Under the pieces are notes generated by a model that had not been told where the DNA came from, searched no databases, and was given only the letters and a program-made list of their open reading frames with translations. Of a stretch of 64,000 nucleotides of DNA, positions 33,608 through 42,334 are shown one piece after another (positions within the stretch are counted from its first letter, which is position 1; each line of letters starts with the position of its first letter). A program made the translations under genes and the position numbers. The stretch is from the NCBI RefSeq assembly GCF_006829085.1, contig NZ_BJTC01000011.1:124001-188000 (forward strand), read 5' to 3'. The DNA comes from Chryseobacterium sp. ON_d1 (GTDB lineage Bacteria; Bacteroidota; Bacteroidia; Flavobacteriales; Weeksellaceae).

Positions 33608-33862
33608 ATGGATAGAAATTTAAGAAAAGAAAGAATCGGAGTGGTTTCCAGCAATAAAATGGAAAAGACCATTGTTGTTAGTGAAACGATGAGAATGAAG
33701 CACCCGATGTACGGTAAATTCGTATTAAAAACGAAAAAATATACTGCACACGACGAGAACAACGAATGCAACGAGGGAGATACAGTTTTAATCCAGGAAA
33801 CTAGACCTTTGAGCAAGAACAAGAGATGGAGATTAGTAAGAATCATTGAAAAAGCTAAGTAA
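33608..33862 (+). CDS. rpsQ: 30S ribosomal protein S17
   Basis: 84 residues; uS17, an early binder of the 30S body. RKERIGVVSSNKMEKTIVV and IQETRPLSKNKRWRLV are typical. Two bases precede rplN. Confidence 0.97.
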   Translation: MDRNLRKERIGVVSSNKMEKTIVVSETMRMKHPMYGKFVLKTKKYTAHDENNECNEGDTVLIQETRPLSKNKRWRLVRIIEKAK

Positions 33863-33864
33863 TA

Positions 33865-34233
33865 ATGTTACAAACAGAATCAAGATTAAAAGTTGCTGAT
33901 AACACAGGTGCGAAAGAAGTACTAGTTATCAGAGTTCTGGGAGGAACCAGAAGAAGATATGCTTCAGTTGGTGATAAAATCGTTGTTACTATCAAGGATT
34001 CTACACCATCAGGAAACGCTAAAAAAGGTCAGGTATCTAAAGCTGTAGTAGTAAGAACTAAAAAAGCAGTTAGAAGAAAAGATGGTTCATACATCAAGTT
34101 CGACGACAATGCTTGTGTATTGCTAAACGCAGCGGGAGAAATGAGAGGAACTCGTGTTTTCGGACCGGTTGCTCGTGAGTTGAGAGACAAAGAATATATG
34201 AAAATCATTTCATTAGCTCCTGAAGTACTTTAA
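33865..34233 (+). CDS. rplN: 50S ribosomal protein L14
   Basis: 122 residues; uL14 at the subunit interface, also the binding site of the silencing factor RsfS. MLQTESRLKVADNTGAKEV and ARELRDKEYMKIISLAPEVL are diagnostic. Confidence 0.98.
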   Translation: MLQTESRLKVADNTGAKEVLVIRVLGGTRRRYASVGDKIVVTIKDSTPSGNAKKGQVSKAVVVRTKKAVRRKDGSYIKFDDNACVLLNAAGEMRGTRVFGPVARELRDKEYMKIISLAPEVL

Positions 34234-34254
34234 TTTTTAAAATTTTTTAAAGAA

Positions 34255-34581
34255 ATGTCAAAGTTAAAAATAAAAAGAGGAGATAACGTAATCATTACTA
34301 CTGGTAAGAAAGATATCAAAGGTAAGACTGGTGAAGTTATTGAAGTGATCAAGAAAGAAGGTAGAGACCCTAGAGTAGTTGTTGCAGGACTTAACATCAT
34401 CAAAAAGCACGTTAAGCCTTCAGCTTCAAATCCTCAAGGAGGAATCGTTGAAAGAGAAGCTTCTATTCATATCTCAAACGTAGCTTTAGTTGGTAAAGAC
34501 GGAAAAGCTATCAAAGTAGGTTACAAAATCGAAGGAGATAAGAAAGTAAGAATCAACAAAAAAACGGGTGAAACTTTATAA
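34255..34581 (+). CDS. rplX: 50S ribosomal protein L24
   Basis: 108 residues; uL24, an assembly initiator. The KOW motif is visible near the start (IKRGDNVIITTGKKDIKGKTG), followed by GLNIIKKHVKPS. Confidence 0.97.
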   Translation: MSKLKIKRGDNVIITTGKKDIKGKTGEVIEVIKKEGRDPRVVVAGLNIIKKHVKPSASNPQGGIVEREASIHISNVALVGKDGKAIKVGYKIEGDKKVRINKKTGETL

Positions 34582-34594
34582 TTTTAAATAACAC

Positions 34595-35146
34595 ATGGAA
34601 TATATAGCAAGACCCAAAAAAGCATATAAAGAGACAATTGTTCCTGCAATGATGGAAGAATTCGGGTATAAGTCAGTAATGCAGGTACCTAAATTAGAGA
34701 AAATCGTTGTATCACAAGGTTTAGGTGATGCTACTGCAGACAAGAAAATCATTGATTATGCTGTAGAAGAGCTTACGAATATCACTGGTCAAAAGGCTGT
34801 TGGTACGATCTCTAAGAAAGACGAAGCTGCTTTCAAATTGAGAAAAGGGATGCCAGTAGGAGCTAAAGTTACTTTAAGAGGAAACCAGATGTATGAATTC
34901 TTAGACAGACTTACTTCTTCTGCTTTGCCTCGTATCAGAGATTTCTCTGGAATCAAAGCTGATGGTTTCGATGGTAGAGGTAACTACAACTTAGGTATTA
35001 CTGAGCAGATTATCTTCCCTGAAATCGTAATCGACAAAGTGAAAAAAATCCAGGGGATGGACATCACTTTCGTTACTACTGCGAAAACAGATAAAGAAGC
35101 TAAAGCATTATTAACTCACTTCGGTTTACCATTTAAAAAGAACTAA
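34595..35146 (+). CDS. rplE: 50S ribosomal protein L5
   Basis: 183 residues; uL5, which binds 5S rRNA and contacts P-site tRNA. LEKIVVSQGLGDA and the ITGQKAVGTISKKDEAAFKLRKGMPVG-type block are conserved. Confidence 0.98.
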   Translation: MEYIARPKKAYKETIVPAMMEEFGYKSVMQVPKLEKIVVSQGLGDATADKKIIDYAVEELTNITGQKAVGTISKKDEAAFKLRKGMPVGAKVTLRGNQMYEFLDRLTSSALPRIRDFSGIKADGFDGRGNYNLGITEQIIFPEIVIDKVKKIQGMDITFVTTAKTDKEAKALLTHFGLPFKKN

Positions 35147-35149
35147 GAA

Positions 35150-35419
35150 ATGGCTAAAGAATCAATGAAAGCGCGTGAGCGCAAAAGAGAAGCACTAGTT
35201 GCTAAATACGCTGCTAAAAGACAAGCTCTTAAAGAAGCTGGTGATTACGAAGGACTTCAAAAATTGCCTAAAAATGCTTCTCCTGTAAGATTACACAACA
35301 GATGTAAACTGACAGGTAGACCAAGAGGATACATGAGAACGTTCGGTATTTCCAGAGTAACTTTCAGAGAAATGGCAAACAACGGTCTTATCCCAGGTGT
35401 AAGAAAAGCTAGTTGGTAA
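35150..35419 (+). CDS. rpsN: 30S ribosomal protein S14, zinc-independent type
   Basis: 89 residues; uS14 of the long type without a zinc ribbon: only one Cys remains (LHNRCKLTGRPRGY) where zinc forms have two CxxC pairs. The C-terminal FREMANNGLIPGVRKASW is standard. A hairpin-bearing 146-base gap separates it from rpsH. Confidence 0.97.
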   Translation: MAKESMKARERKREALVAKYAAKRQALKEAGDYEGLQKLPKNASPVRLHNRCKLTGRPRGYMRTFGISRVTFREMANNGLIPGVRKASW

Positions 35420-35470
35420 TAATTACTAATTAAAAATCGGGACAATTAAGTTGTTCAGATACTAAAGATA

Positions 35471-35508
35471 AAAATATCAGACTGAAGATTTCTGAAGTCT
35501 GATATTTT
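35471..35508 (+). promoter_or_regulatory. 13-bp hairpin inside the supercluster, rpsN-rpsH gap
   Basis: Arms AAAATATCAGACT and AGTCTGATATTTT are perfect inverted repeats with a 12-base loop. No T tract longer than four follows. It may be an RNA processing site, a partial terminator or a regulatory fold. Confidence 0.7.
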
Positions 35509-35565
35509 ACTCTTCAAGTCTTTGCAAAACTGATTGTTCTTTAACCAATAATTTATAAAAGAAAA

Positions 35566-35964
35566 ATGGTAACAGATCCAATTTCAGATTTCCTAACAAG
35601 AGTAAGGAACGCACAAAGCGCAGGCCACAAAGTGGTGGAAATTCCTGCATCGAAAATCAAAAAGGAGATTACTAAGATCTTATTTGATCAGGGGTATATC
35701 TTAAACTACAAGTTTGAAGATAACGCTGTTCAGGGAGTGATCAAAATCGCTTTAAAGTACGATAAGCAAACTAACAAACCAGCTATCAAGTCTATCCAAA
35801 GAGCTTCTAGACCAGGTTTGAGACAGTACAAAGGTTCAGCTGAGCTTCCAAGAGTACTAAACGGTTTGGGTATTTCTATCATCTCTACTTCAAAAGGAGT
35901 AATGACTGACAAGAAAGCTAGAGAAGAGAAAGTAGGCGGTGAAGTAATCTGCTATGTTTATTAA
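35566..35964 (+). CDS. rpsH: 30S ribosomal protein S8
   Basis: 132 residues; uS8, binder of 16S helix 21 and, in E. coli, the repressor of the spc operon. TDPISDFLTRVRNAQ and SKGVMTDKKAREEKVGGE-type end are conserved. Confidence 0.98.
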   Translation: MVTDPISDFLTRVRNAQSAGHKVVEIPASKIKKEITKILFDQGYILNYKFEDNAVQGVIKIALKYDKQTNKPAIKSIQRASRPGLRQYKGSAELPRVLNGLGISIISTSKGVMTDKKAREEKVGGEVICYVY

Positions 35965-35981
35965 TTTTTAATCACAGGAAA

Positions 35982-36527
35982 ATGTCAAGAATTGGTAAAG
36001 CAATTATAACAATTCCAGCAGGAGTTACAATCACTGAAAACAATGGTGTAGTAACTGTAAAAGGAGCTAAAGGAGAACTTTCTCAGGAGCTTACAGCAGG
36101 AATTACTTTAGAACAAAAAGATGGTGAACTTAACGTAAACAGACCATCTGATTCTAAACAACACAAAGCGCTTCACGGTTTATACAGAGCGTTGATCGCT
36201 AACATGATCGTTGGTGTATCAGAAGGTTTCGAAAAGAAACTAGAACTAGTAGGGGTAGGATACAGAGCTTCTCACTCAGGTCAAAAACTTGAATTAGCTT
36301 TAGGATTCTCTCACGGTATCGTATTAGAACTTCCAAATGAAGTAAAAGTTGATACATTGACTGAAAAAGGTAAAAACCCAATTATTACTTTAACGTCTCA
36401 TGACAAGCAACTTCTAGGAATGGTTACTGCAAAGATCCGTTCTTTCAGAAAGCCTGAGCCATACAAAGGAAAAGGTGTAAGATTCGTTGGTGAAAATGTT
36501 AGACGTAAAGCTGGTAAATCTGCTTAA
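35982..36527 (+). CDS. rplF: 50S ribosomal protein L6
   Basis: 181 residues; uL6 near the sarcin-ricin loop. MSRIGKAIITIPAGV and KPEPYKGKGVRFVGENVRRKAGKS-like end are typical of the family. Confidence 0.98.
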   Translation: MSRIGKAIITIPAGVTITENNGVVTVKGAKGELSQELTAGITLEQKDGELNVNRPSDSKQHKALHGLYRALIANMIVGVSEGFEKKLELVGVGYRASHSGQKLELALGFSHGIVLELPNEVKVDTLTEKGKNPIITLTSHDKQLLGMVTAKIRSFRKPEPYKGKGVRFVGENVRRKAGKSA

Positions 36528-36542
36528 TAAATTATAAGTATT

Positions 36543-36896
36543 ATGGCATTAAGTAAATTAGAAAAAAGAATAAGAATCAAAAGAAGAGTAAGAGGGAAAA
36601 TCTCTGGATCTTCTGAATTGCCAAGATTATCTGTATATAAAAGTAATAAGGAAATTTACGCTCAGTTAATCGACGATAAAAATGGTAAAACTTTAGCATC
36701 TGCTTCTTCAAGAGAGAAAGGTGTAGACGCTAAAGGTACTAAGACTGAAGTTTCTGCTGCTGTTGGTAAAGCTATCGCTGCTAAAGCTATCGCTGCAGGA
36801 ATCGAAAGTATTGTATTTGACAGAAACGGATTCGTATACCACGGTAGAGTAAAAGCTCTGGCTGATGGTGCAAGAGAAGGTGGACTTAAATTCTAA
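36543..36896 (+). CDS. rplR: 50S ribosomal protein L18
   Basis: 117 residues; uL18, the 5S rRNA partner of L5. Basic N terminus (KRIRIKRRVRGKISG), PRLSVYKSNKEIYAQLIDD and FDRNGFVYHGRVKALADGAREGGL are diagnostic. Confidence 0.98.
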   Translation: MALSKLEKRIRIKRRVRGKISGSSELPRLSVYKSNKEIYAQLIDDKNGKTLASASSREKGVDAKGTKTEVSAAVGKAIAAKAIAAGIESIVFDRNGFVYHGRVKALADGAREGGLKF

Positions 36897-36915
36897 TCAT
36901 TAAATTTCGGAAAAT

Positions 36916-37437
36916 ATGTTAGGACTAGATAATATAGAAAGAGTAAAACCGGGAGGATTAGAATTGAAAGATCGTCTCGTAGCTGTTAACAGAGTAACAA
37001 AAGTAACAAAAGGGGGTAGAGCTTTCGGATTTTCTGCTATCGTTGTAGTAGGAAACGAAGAAGGTGTTATCGGTTTCGGTTTAGGAAAATCTAAAGAGGT
37101 TGCTTCTGCAATTGCTAAAGCAGTTGAAGACGCTAAGAAAAACCTTGTGAAAGTTCCTGTAATGAACCACACTATTCCTCACCAAACTACTGCTAGATAC
37201 GGTGGTGCAGATATCTTCCTAAGACCTGCTTCTCACGGTACAGGATTGATCGCCGGAGGTGCGGTAAGAGCGGTATTGGAATCTGCTGGTATTCACGATA
37301 TCCTTTCAAAATCTAAAGGATCTTCTAACCCTCACAACGTGGTGAAAGCTACTTTCAAAGCGTTATTAGACATCAGAAGACCTGAAGAGATCGCTAGAAT
37401 GAGAGGAATTTCTCTAAGTAAAGTGTTTAACGGTTAA
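36916..37437 (+). CDS. rpsE: 30S ribosomal protein S5
   Basis: 173 residues; uS5, involved in decoding accuracy and mRNA helicase activity. The S5 double-stranded RNA-binding domain starts DRLVAVNRVTKVTKGGRAFG and the GSSNPHNVVKATFKAL segment is present. Confidence 0.98.
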   Translation: MLGLDNIERVKPGGLELKDRLVAVNRVTKVTKGGRAFGFSAIVVVGNEEGVIGFGLGKSKEVASAIAKAVEDAKKNLVKVPVMNHTIPHQTTARYGGADIFLRPASHGTGLIAGGAVRAVLESAGIHDILSKSKGSSNPHNVVKATFKALLDIRRPEEIARMRGISLSKVFNG

Positions 37438-37448
37438 TAATTAAAACA

Positions 37449-37625
37449 ATGGCAACAATTAAAGTAAAGCAAGTAAGAAGCGCTATTGGTAGAACAAAAA
37501 CCCAAAAGAGAACGCTTGAAGCATTAGGATTAAAAAAACTTCACCAAGTTGTAGAACACGAAGCTACTCCTTCTATCTTAGGAATGATCGCTGCAGTAAA
37601 CCACTTACTTGAAGTTCAAAAATAA
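37449..37625 (+). CDS. rpmD: 50S ribosomal protein L30
   Basis: 58 residues (MATIKVKQVRSAIGRTKTQK...), a normal uL30. VKQVRSAIGR and LEALGLKKLHQVVEHE are typical. It lies 11 bases after rpsE and 21 before rplO. Short genes like this are easily missed by length cutoffs. Confidence 0.96.
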   Translation: MATIKVKQVRSAIGRTKTQKRTLEALGLKKLHQVVEHEATPSILGMIAAVNHLLEVQK

Positions 37626-37646
37626 TTTTATAAAAGAGAAATTAAA

Positions 37647-38096
37647 ATGAATTTAAATAACATAAAACCTGCTGCAGGATCTACTTTCAACTCAAAGAGA
37701 ATTGGTAGAGGTCAAGGTAGTGGAAAAGGAGGTACTTCAACAAAAGGACACAAAGGTCAGAAGTCTAGAGCTGGTTATTCTCAGAAAATCGGTTTCGAAG
37801 GTGGACAAATGCCTTTACAAAGAAGATTACCTAAATTCGGATTCAAAAACGTAAACAGAAAAGAGTTTAGAGGAGTAAACCTTGATACAATCCAAACTTT
37901 AATCGAGAACAAATCCATCACAGGAGATATCACGAAAGAAGTTTTAGTAGCAAACGGTTTAGTTTCTAAAAACGAATTAGTGAAAATTATGGGTAGAGGA
38001 GAATTGAAATCTGCGGTTTCAATCTCTGCTGACAAATTCACTAAATCTGCTGAAGAGCTTATTGCTAAGGCAGGTGGAAAAGCAATTACCTTATAA
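37647..38096 (+). CDS. rplO: 50S ribosomal protein L15
   Basis: 149 residues; uL15. The Gly-rich N-terminal arm (RIGRGQGSGKGGTSTKGHKGQ) and GFEGGQMPLQRRLPKFGF are conserved. The secY start is 9 bases downstream. Confidence 0.98.
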   Translation: MNLNNIKPAAGSTFNSKRIGRGQGSGKGGTSTKGHKGQKSRAGYSQKIGFEGGQMPLQRRLPKFGFKNVNRKEFRGVNLDTIQTLIENKSITGDITKEVLVANGLVSKNELVKIMGRGELKSAVSISADKFTKSAEELIAKAGGKAITL

Positions 38097-38105
38097 TACT
38101 TACTA

Positions 38106-39485
38106 ATGAAAGAATTTATACAAACACTTAAAAATATTTGGAGTCTTAAAGAACTTAGAGATAAAATTCTCTTTACTTTAGGTATTATCCTTGTGTATAG
38201 ATTCGCATCTTATATCTCACTTCCGGCAATTAACCTTGCAGAGGTGGGAGATCTCTTAGAGCATTATAAAAATCAAGGCGGTAACAAGCAAGGAGCAGGT
38301 CTCCTTGGCTTGCTTTCGTCGTTTACGGGGGGAGCTTTCAGCCACGCTTCCGTAATGGCGTTAGGAATCATGCCTTATATTTCTGCTTCTATTATTGTTC
38401 AGTTGATGGGGATGGCTATTCCTTATCTTCAGAAGCTTCAGAAAGATGGAGAGTCAGGTAGAAATACATTGAACCAAATTACAAGATGGTTAACGATTGG
38501 AGTTTGTCTGGTACAGGCACCTTCTTACTTAACTTCTATTACTCAATTATTCTTACCGTATGCTCAGTTCCAGTCTGCATACTATGTAGAGCCAAATTCT
38601 ATCATGTTCTGGTTGCCAAGTATCGTTATCCTGGTTGCCGGTTCAGTATTCGCAATGTGGTTAGGTGAAAAAATCACTGACAAAGGTATCGGAAACGGTA
38701 TCTCTATCCTTATTATGGTGGGGATCCTTTCAAGATTACCTGAAGCATTCGTTCAGGAGATGGCCGTGCAGAACGGTAAAGGAGGAATGGGATCTATTAT
38801 GATCCTTATTGAAGTATTATTCTGGATGTTGGTAGTTCTTTTAGCAGTAATCTTATCAGTAGCTGTTAGAAAAATTCCGATTCAGTATGTAAGCAGAGCT
38901 CAAGCAAGAGGAGGTGTAAACAGAAATCTTATGCAGGGAGCAAGACAATGGATTCCATTGAAAGTAAATGCTGCTGGTGTAATGCCGATTATCTTTGCCC
39001 AGGCATTGATGTTCGTACCAGGATTATTAACAAAATTCGATGAGTCTAATACTTTTCTTGCAGGTTTCAAGAATGTTTTTAGCTGGCAGTACAACGTATT
39101 GTTTGCGCTATTAATTATTATCTTCTCATTTTTCTATACTGCGATTACAATTCCGGTAAACCAGATGGCTGATGACTTGAAGAGAAATGGAGGTTTAGTA
39201 CCGAAAGTAAGACCAGGTAAAGAGACCGCTGATTATTTAGATGATATTTTATCAAAAATTACCTTGCCAGGTGCAATTTTTTTATCTATCTTTGCAGTCC
39301 TTCCGGCAATTGTGCATGGAAGCTTTGTTCAGACAGATGCGTTTGCCCTATTTTTCGGGGGAACATCATTATTAATTATGGTGGGTGTAATTTTAGATAC
39401 AGTTCAACAGATTAATACATATCTGCTGAACCATCATTATGATGGCTTAATGCAGTCTAAATTATCAAGAACGACTGGATATTAA
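38106..39485 (+). CDS. secY: SecY, core of the protein translocation channel
   Basis: 459 residues with about ten membrane helices; the inner membrane channel for Sec-dependent export. Visible motifs are LGIMPYISASIIVQLM (helix 2), the cytosolic loop PIQYVSRAQARGG and the C-terminal helices ending LSRTTGY. The 3-base gap to infA keeps the spc order. Confidence 0.97.
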   Translation: MKEFIQTLKNIWSLKELRDKILFTLGIILVYRFASYISLPAINLAEVGDLLEHYKNQGGNKQGAGLLGLLSSFTGGAFSHASVMALGIMPYISASIIVQLMGMAIPYLQKLQKDGESGRNTLNQITRWLTIGVCLVQAPSYLTSITQLFLPYAQFQSAYYVEPNSIMFWLPSIVILVAGSVFAMWLGEKITDKGIGNGISILIMVGILSRLPEAFVQEMAVQNGKGGMGSIMILIEVLFWMLVVLLAVILSVAVRKIPIQYVSRAQARGGVNRNLMQGARQWIPLKVNAAGVMPIIFAQALMFVPGLLTKFDESNTFLAGFKNVFSWQYNVLFALLIIIFSFFYTAITIPVNQMADDLKRNGGLVPKVRPGKETADYLDDILSKITLPGAIFLSIFAVLPAIVHGSFVQTDAFALFFGGTSLLIMVGVILDTVQQINTYLLNHHYDGLMQSKLSRTTGY

Positions 39486-39488
39486 TTT

Positions 39489-39704
39489 ATGGCAAAACAA
39501 AAACATATTGAACAAGATGGCGTGATCGTGGAAGCACTTTCGAACGCCATGTTCCGTGTAGAGCTGGAAAATGGGCATATCCTTATTGCTCATATCTCCG
39601 GTAAAATGAGAATGCATTATATTAAACTTTTACCTGGAGATAAGGTAAAACTAGAAATGTCTCCCTATGATTTAACAAAAGGGAGGATCACATTTAGATA
39701 TTAA
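39489..39704 (+). CDS. infA: translation initiation factor IF-1
   Basis: 71 residues; the OB-fold factor that occupies the A site during initiation. MAKQKHIEQDGVIVEALSNAMFRVELENGH-type start and GKMRMHYIKLLPGDKVKLEMSPYDLTKGRI are family hallmarks. A strong hairpin follows within 10 bases. Confidence 0.98.
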   Translation: MAKQKHIEQDGVIVEALSNAMFRVELENGHILIAHISGKMRMHYIKLLPGDKVKLEMSPYDLTKGRITFRY

Positions 39705-39711
39705 ACAATTA

Positions 39712-39739
39712 GCCAAATGGAATACCCATTCCATTTGGC
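39712..39739 (+). promoter_or_regulatory. 12-bp hairpin between infA and rpmJ
   Basis: Arms GCCAAATGGAAT and ATTCCATTTGGC pair perfectly around a 4-base loop (ACCC). It starts 8 bases after the infA stop and is not followed by a T run, so a processing, stability or attenuation role is more likely than full termination. Confidence 0.75.
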
Positions 39740-39765
39740 ATTTGTAAAAAATAAATACTATCAAA

Positions 39766-39882
39766 ATGAAAGTAAGAGCATCAATTAAAAAAAGAAGCGC
39801 TGATTGCAAAATCGTACGCAGAAAAGGTGTACTATTCGTAATCAACAAGAAGAACCCAAAATTTAAACAAAGACAAGGTTAA
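39766..39882 (+). CDS. rpmJ: 50S ribosomal protein L36, zinc-free type
   Basis: 38 residues: MKVRASIKKRSADCKIVRRK then GVLFVINKKNPKFKQRQG. It aligns with bL36, but three of the four zinc ligands are replaced (Cys11 to Arg side, Cys27 to Asn, His33 to Phe); only Cys14 remains. It is therefore a zinc-independent form. It lies between the hairpin and rpsM. Confidence 0.95.
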   Translation: MKVRASIKKRSADCKIVRRKGVLFVINKKNPKFKQRQG

Positions 39883-39891
39883 CATTAAATT

Positions 39892-40269
39892 ATGGCGAGA
39901 ATTGCAGGTATTGATTTACCAAAAAACAAAAGAGGTGTTATCGGTTTAACTTACATCTATGGAGTAGGAAGAAGTACTTCTTCTGAAATCCTTAAAGCTG
40001 CCGGTATCAGCGAAGACAAGAAAGTCAACGAATGGAATGACGATGAATTGGCTGCAATCAGAACATATATCTCTGAAAACGTAAAAGTAGAAGGAGAATT
40101 GAGATCTGAAGTGCAATTGAACATCAAGAGATTGATGGACATAGGATGCCAACGAGGAATACGTCACAGACTTGGATTACCTTTAAGAGGCCAGAGAACG
40201 AAAAACAACTCTAGAACACGTAAAGGGAAGAGAAAAACTGTTGCTAACAAGAAAAAAGCTAGTAAATAA
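39892..40269 (+). CDS. rpsM: 30S ribosomal protein S13
   Basis: 125 residues; uS13 of the 30S head, contacting the P-site tRNA and L5. MARIAGIDLPKNKRGVIGL and GCQRGIRHRLGLPLRGQRTKNNSRTRKGKRK-type C terminus are standard. Confidence 0.98.
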   Translation: MARIAGIDLPKNKRGVIGLTYIYGVGRSTSSEILKAAGISEDKKVNEWNDDELAAIRTYISENVKVEGELRSEVQLNIKRLMDIGCQRGIRHRLGLPLRGQRTKNNSRTRKGKRKTVANKKKASK

Positions 40270-40281
40270 TCGTTAGGAATT

Positions 40282-40671
40282 ATGGCAAAACAAACTAAAG
40301 TAGTTAAAAAAAGAAAAGTAAAAGTAGAGGCAATTGGTGAAGCTCACATCCAGGCGTCTTTTAATAATATTATTATTTCTTTAACAAATAAAAACGGAGA
40401 AGTAATTTCTTGGGCATCTGCCGGTAAAATGGGATTCAGAGGTTCTAAAAAGAATACTCCTTTCGCTGCTCAGATGGCAGCTGAAAATTGCTCTGCTGTA
40501 GCTCACGAAGCTGGATTAAGAAGAGTAAAGGTGTTTGTGAAAGGACCTGGTGCAGGTAGAGAATCTGCAATCAGATCTATCCACAATTCAGGAATTGAAG
40601 TTAGCGAAATCATTGATGTGACTCCAATGCCACACAATGGATGTAGACCACCAAAAAGAAGAAGAGTTTAA
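40282..40671 (+). CDS. rpsK: 30S ribosomal protein S11
   Basis: 129 residues; uS11 of the platform. GEAHIQASFNNIIISLTNKNG and TPMPHNGCRPPKRRRV are diagnostic. It sits 12 bases after rpsM. Confidence 0.98.
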   Translation: MAKQTKVVKKRKVKVEAIGEAHIQASFNNIIISLTNKNGEVISWASAGKMGFRGSKKNTPFAAQMAAENCSAVAHEAGLRRVKVFVKGPGAGRESAIRSIHNSGIEVSEIIDVTPMPHNGCRPPKRRRV

Positions 40672-40690
40672 TTTTTAGAATTTACCCATT

Positions 40691-41299
40691 ATGGCAAGAT
40701 ATATTGGACCTAAAACTAAGATTGCTAGAAAGTTTGGTGCTGCAATCTACGGAGATGATAAGAACTTCGAAAAAAGAAAGAACCAACCGCCAGGACAACA
40801 CGGTCCTAACAAAAGAAGAGGTGCTAAAAAATCAGAATATGCAGTTCAGTTAGCTGAAAAACAAAAAGCTAAATATACTTACGGTATTTTAGAAAGACAG
40901 TTTGCTAATTTATTTGACAAAGCACACAGAAGTAAAGGTGTAACAGGGGAAGTTCTATTACAACTTTGTGAATCAAGATTGGATAACGTAGTATACAGAT
41001 TCGGTTTTGCTAAAACAAGATCTGCTGCAAGACAATTGGTTTCTCACAGACACATCACTGTGAACGGAGAAATTCTTAATATCCCTTCTTACTTGGTAAA
41101 AGCTGGTGATGTAATCGCTGTAAGAGAAAAGTCTAAGTCTCTTGAAGTTGTTACCAATGCATTGGCTTCTAAGTCAAACTATGAGTGGTTACAATTCAAC
41201 GATGAGAAGAAAGAAGGAACTTTCGTTTCTGCTCCTGAAAGAATCCAGATTCCGGAGGACATTAAGGAAAACCTTATCGTCGAACTTTACTCTAAATAA
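40691..41299 (+). CDS. rpsD: 30S ribosomal protein S4
   Basis: 202 residues; uS4, nucleator of 30S assembly and, in E. coli, repressor of the alpha operon. The N-terminal region lacks zinc cysteines. The S4 RNA-binding domain is visible (SRLDNVVYRFGFAKTRSAARQLVSHRHITVNG). Confidence 0.98.
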   Translation: MARYIGPKTKIARKFGAAIYGDDKNFEKRKNQPPGQHGPNKRRGAKKSEYAVQLAEKQKAKYTYGILERQFANLFDKAHRSKGVTGEVLLQLCESRLDNVVYRFGFAKTRSAARQLVSHRHITVNGEILNIPSYLVKAGDVIAVREKSKSLEVVTNALASKSNYEWLQFNDEKKEGTFVSAPERIQIPEDIKENLIVELYSK

Positions 41300-41332
41300 T
41301 TTTTTAATCAAATTTTTGCTCAACCCAATAAT

Positions 41333-42328
41333 ATGGCAATTTTACAATTCATAAAACCCGATAAAGTAATTTTACTTAACTCTGATGAATTTAAAGGTCA
41401 ATTTGAATTCAGACCTTTAGAACCAGGTTTCGGGCTTACAATCGGTAATGCTTTGAGAAGAGTGTTGCTTTCTTCTCTGGAAGGATACGCTATTTCATCT
41501 ATCAAAATAGAAGGTGTAGAGCACGAATTTTCAACTATTCCAGGAGTAATCGAAGACGTTACCGAAATTATTCTTAACCTTAAGCAGGTAAGATTAAAAG
41601 CTGCAGCAGAAGGCCAGGCTAACGAGCAGGTTGTTGCTAAAGTTTCAGGTCAAACGGTTATTACTGCTGGTGATTTAGGAAAGTCTATCAACGGATTTGA
41701 GGTTCTGAACCCGGATCTGGTGATCTGCAACCTAAACACTGATGTAACTTTCGAGATTACTTTCAATATTGAAAAAGGTAGAGGATATGTTCCTTCAGAA
41801 CAAAATAAGTCAAACAATGCACCTGTAGGTACTATTGCTATTGACTCTATTTTCACGCCAATCAAGAAAGTACAATACAGCATTGAAAATTATCGTGTAG
41901 AGCAAAAAACAGACTACGAAAAACTTGTATTAGATATAGAAACTGACGGGTCTATCAGCCCTCAGAATGCTTTAACTGAAGCTTCTAAGATATTAATTTA
42001 TCACTTCATGTTGTTCTCTGATGAGAGAATCACACTTGAAACTGAAGCTGTAAAAGCATCTATTCAATATGATGAAGAAACTCTTCACACAAGACAACTT
42101 CTTAAGTCTAAATTAGCAGATATGGATCTTTCCGTAAGAGCCCTTAACTGTCTGAAAGCGGCTGAAGTAGAAACTCTTGGAGAATTGGTTTCTTACAGTA
42201 AGTCTGATTTGATGAAATTCAGAAATTTTGGTAAAAAATCTTTGACAGAACTAGAAGAATTAGTGCATTCAAAAGGTCTTAACTTCGGTTTCGACGTTGC
42301 AAAATATAAGTTAGACGCTGATAAATAA
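41333..42328 (+). CDS. rpoA: RNA polymerase alpha subunit
   Basis: 331 residues. The N-terminal dimerisation domain contains FRPLEPGFGLTIGNALRRVLLSSLEG. The C-terminal domain, which binds UP elements and activators, carries SVRALNCLKAAEVETLGELV and FRNFGKKSLTELEELV. The position between rpsD and rplQ is the classical alpha-operon order. Confidence 0.98.
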   Translation: MAILQFIKPDKVILLNSDEFKGQFEFRPLEPGFGLTIGNALRRVLLSSLEGYAISSIKIEGVEHEFSTIPGVIEDVTEIILNLKQVRLKAAAEGQANEQVVAKVSGQTVITAGDLGKSINGFEVLNPDLVICNLNTDVTFEITFNIEKGRGYVPSEQNKSNNAPVGTIAIDSIFTPIKKVQYSIENYRVEQKTDYEKLVLDIETDGSISPQNALTEASKILIYHFMLFSDERITLETEAVKASIQYDEETLHTRQLLKSKLADMDLSVRALNCLKAAEVETLGELVSYSKSDLMKFRNFGKKSLTELEELVHSKGLNFGFDVAKYKLDADK

Positions 42329-42334
42329 TTAATA

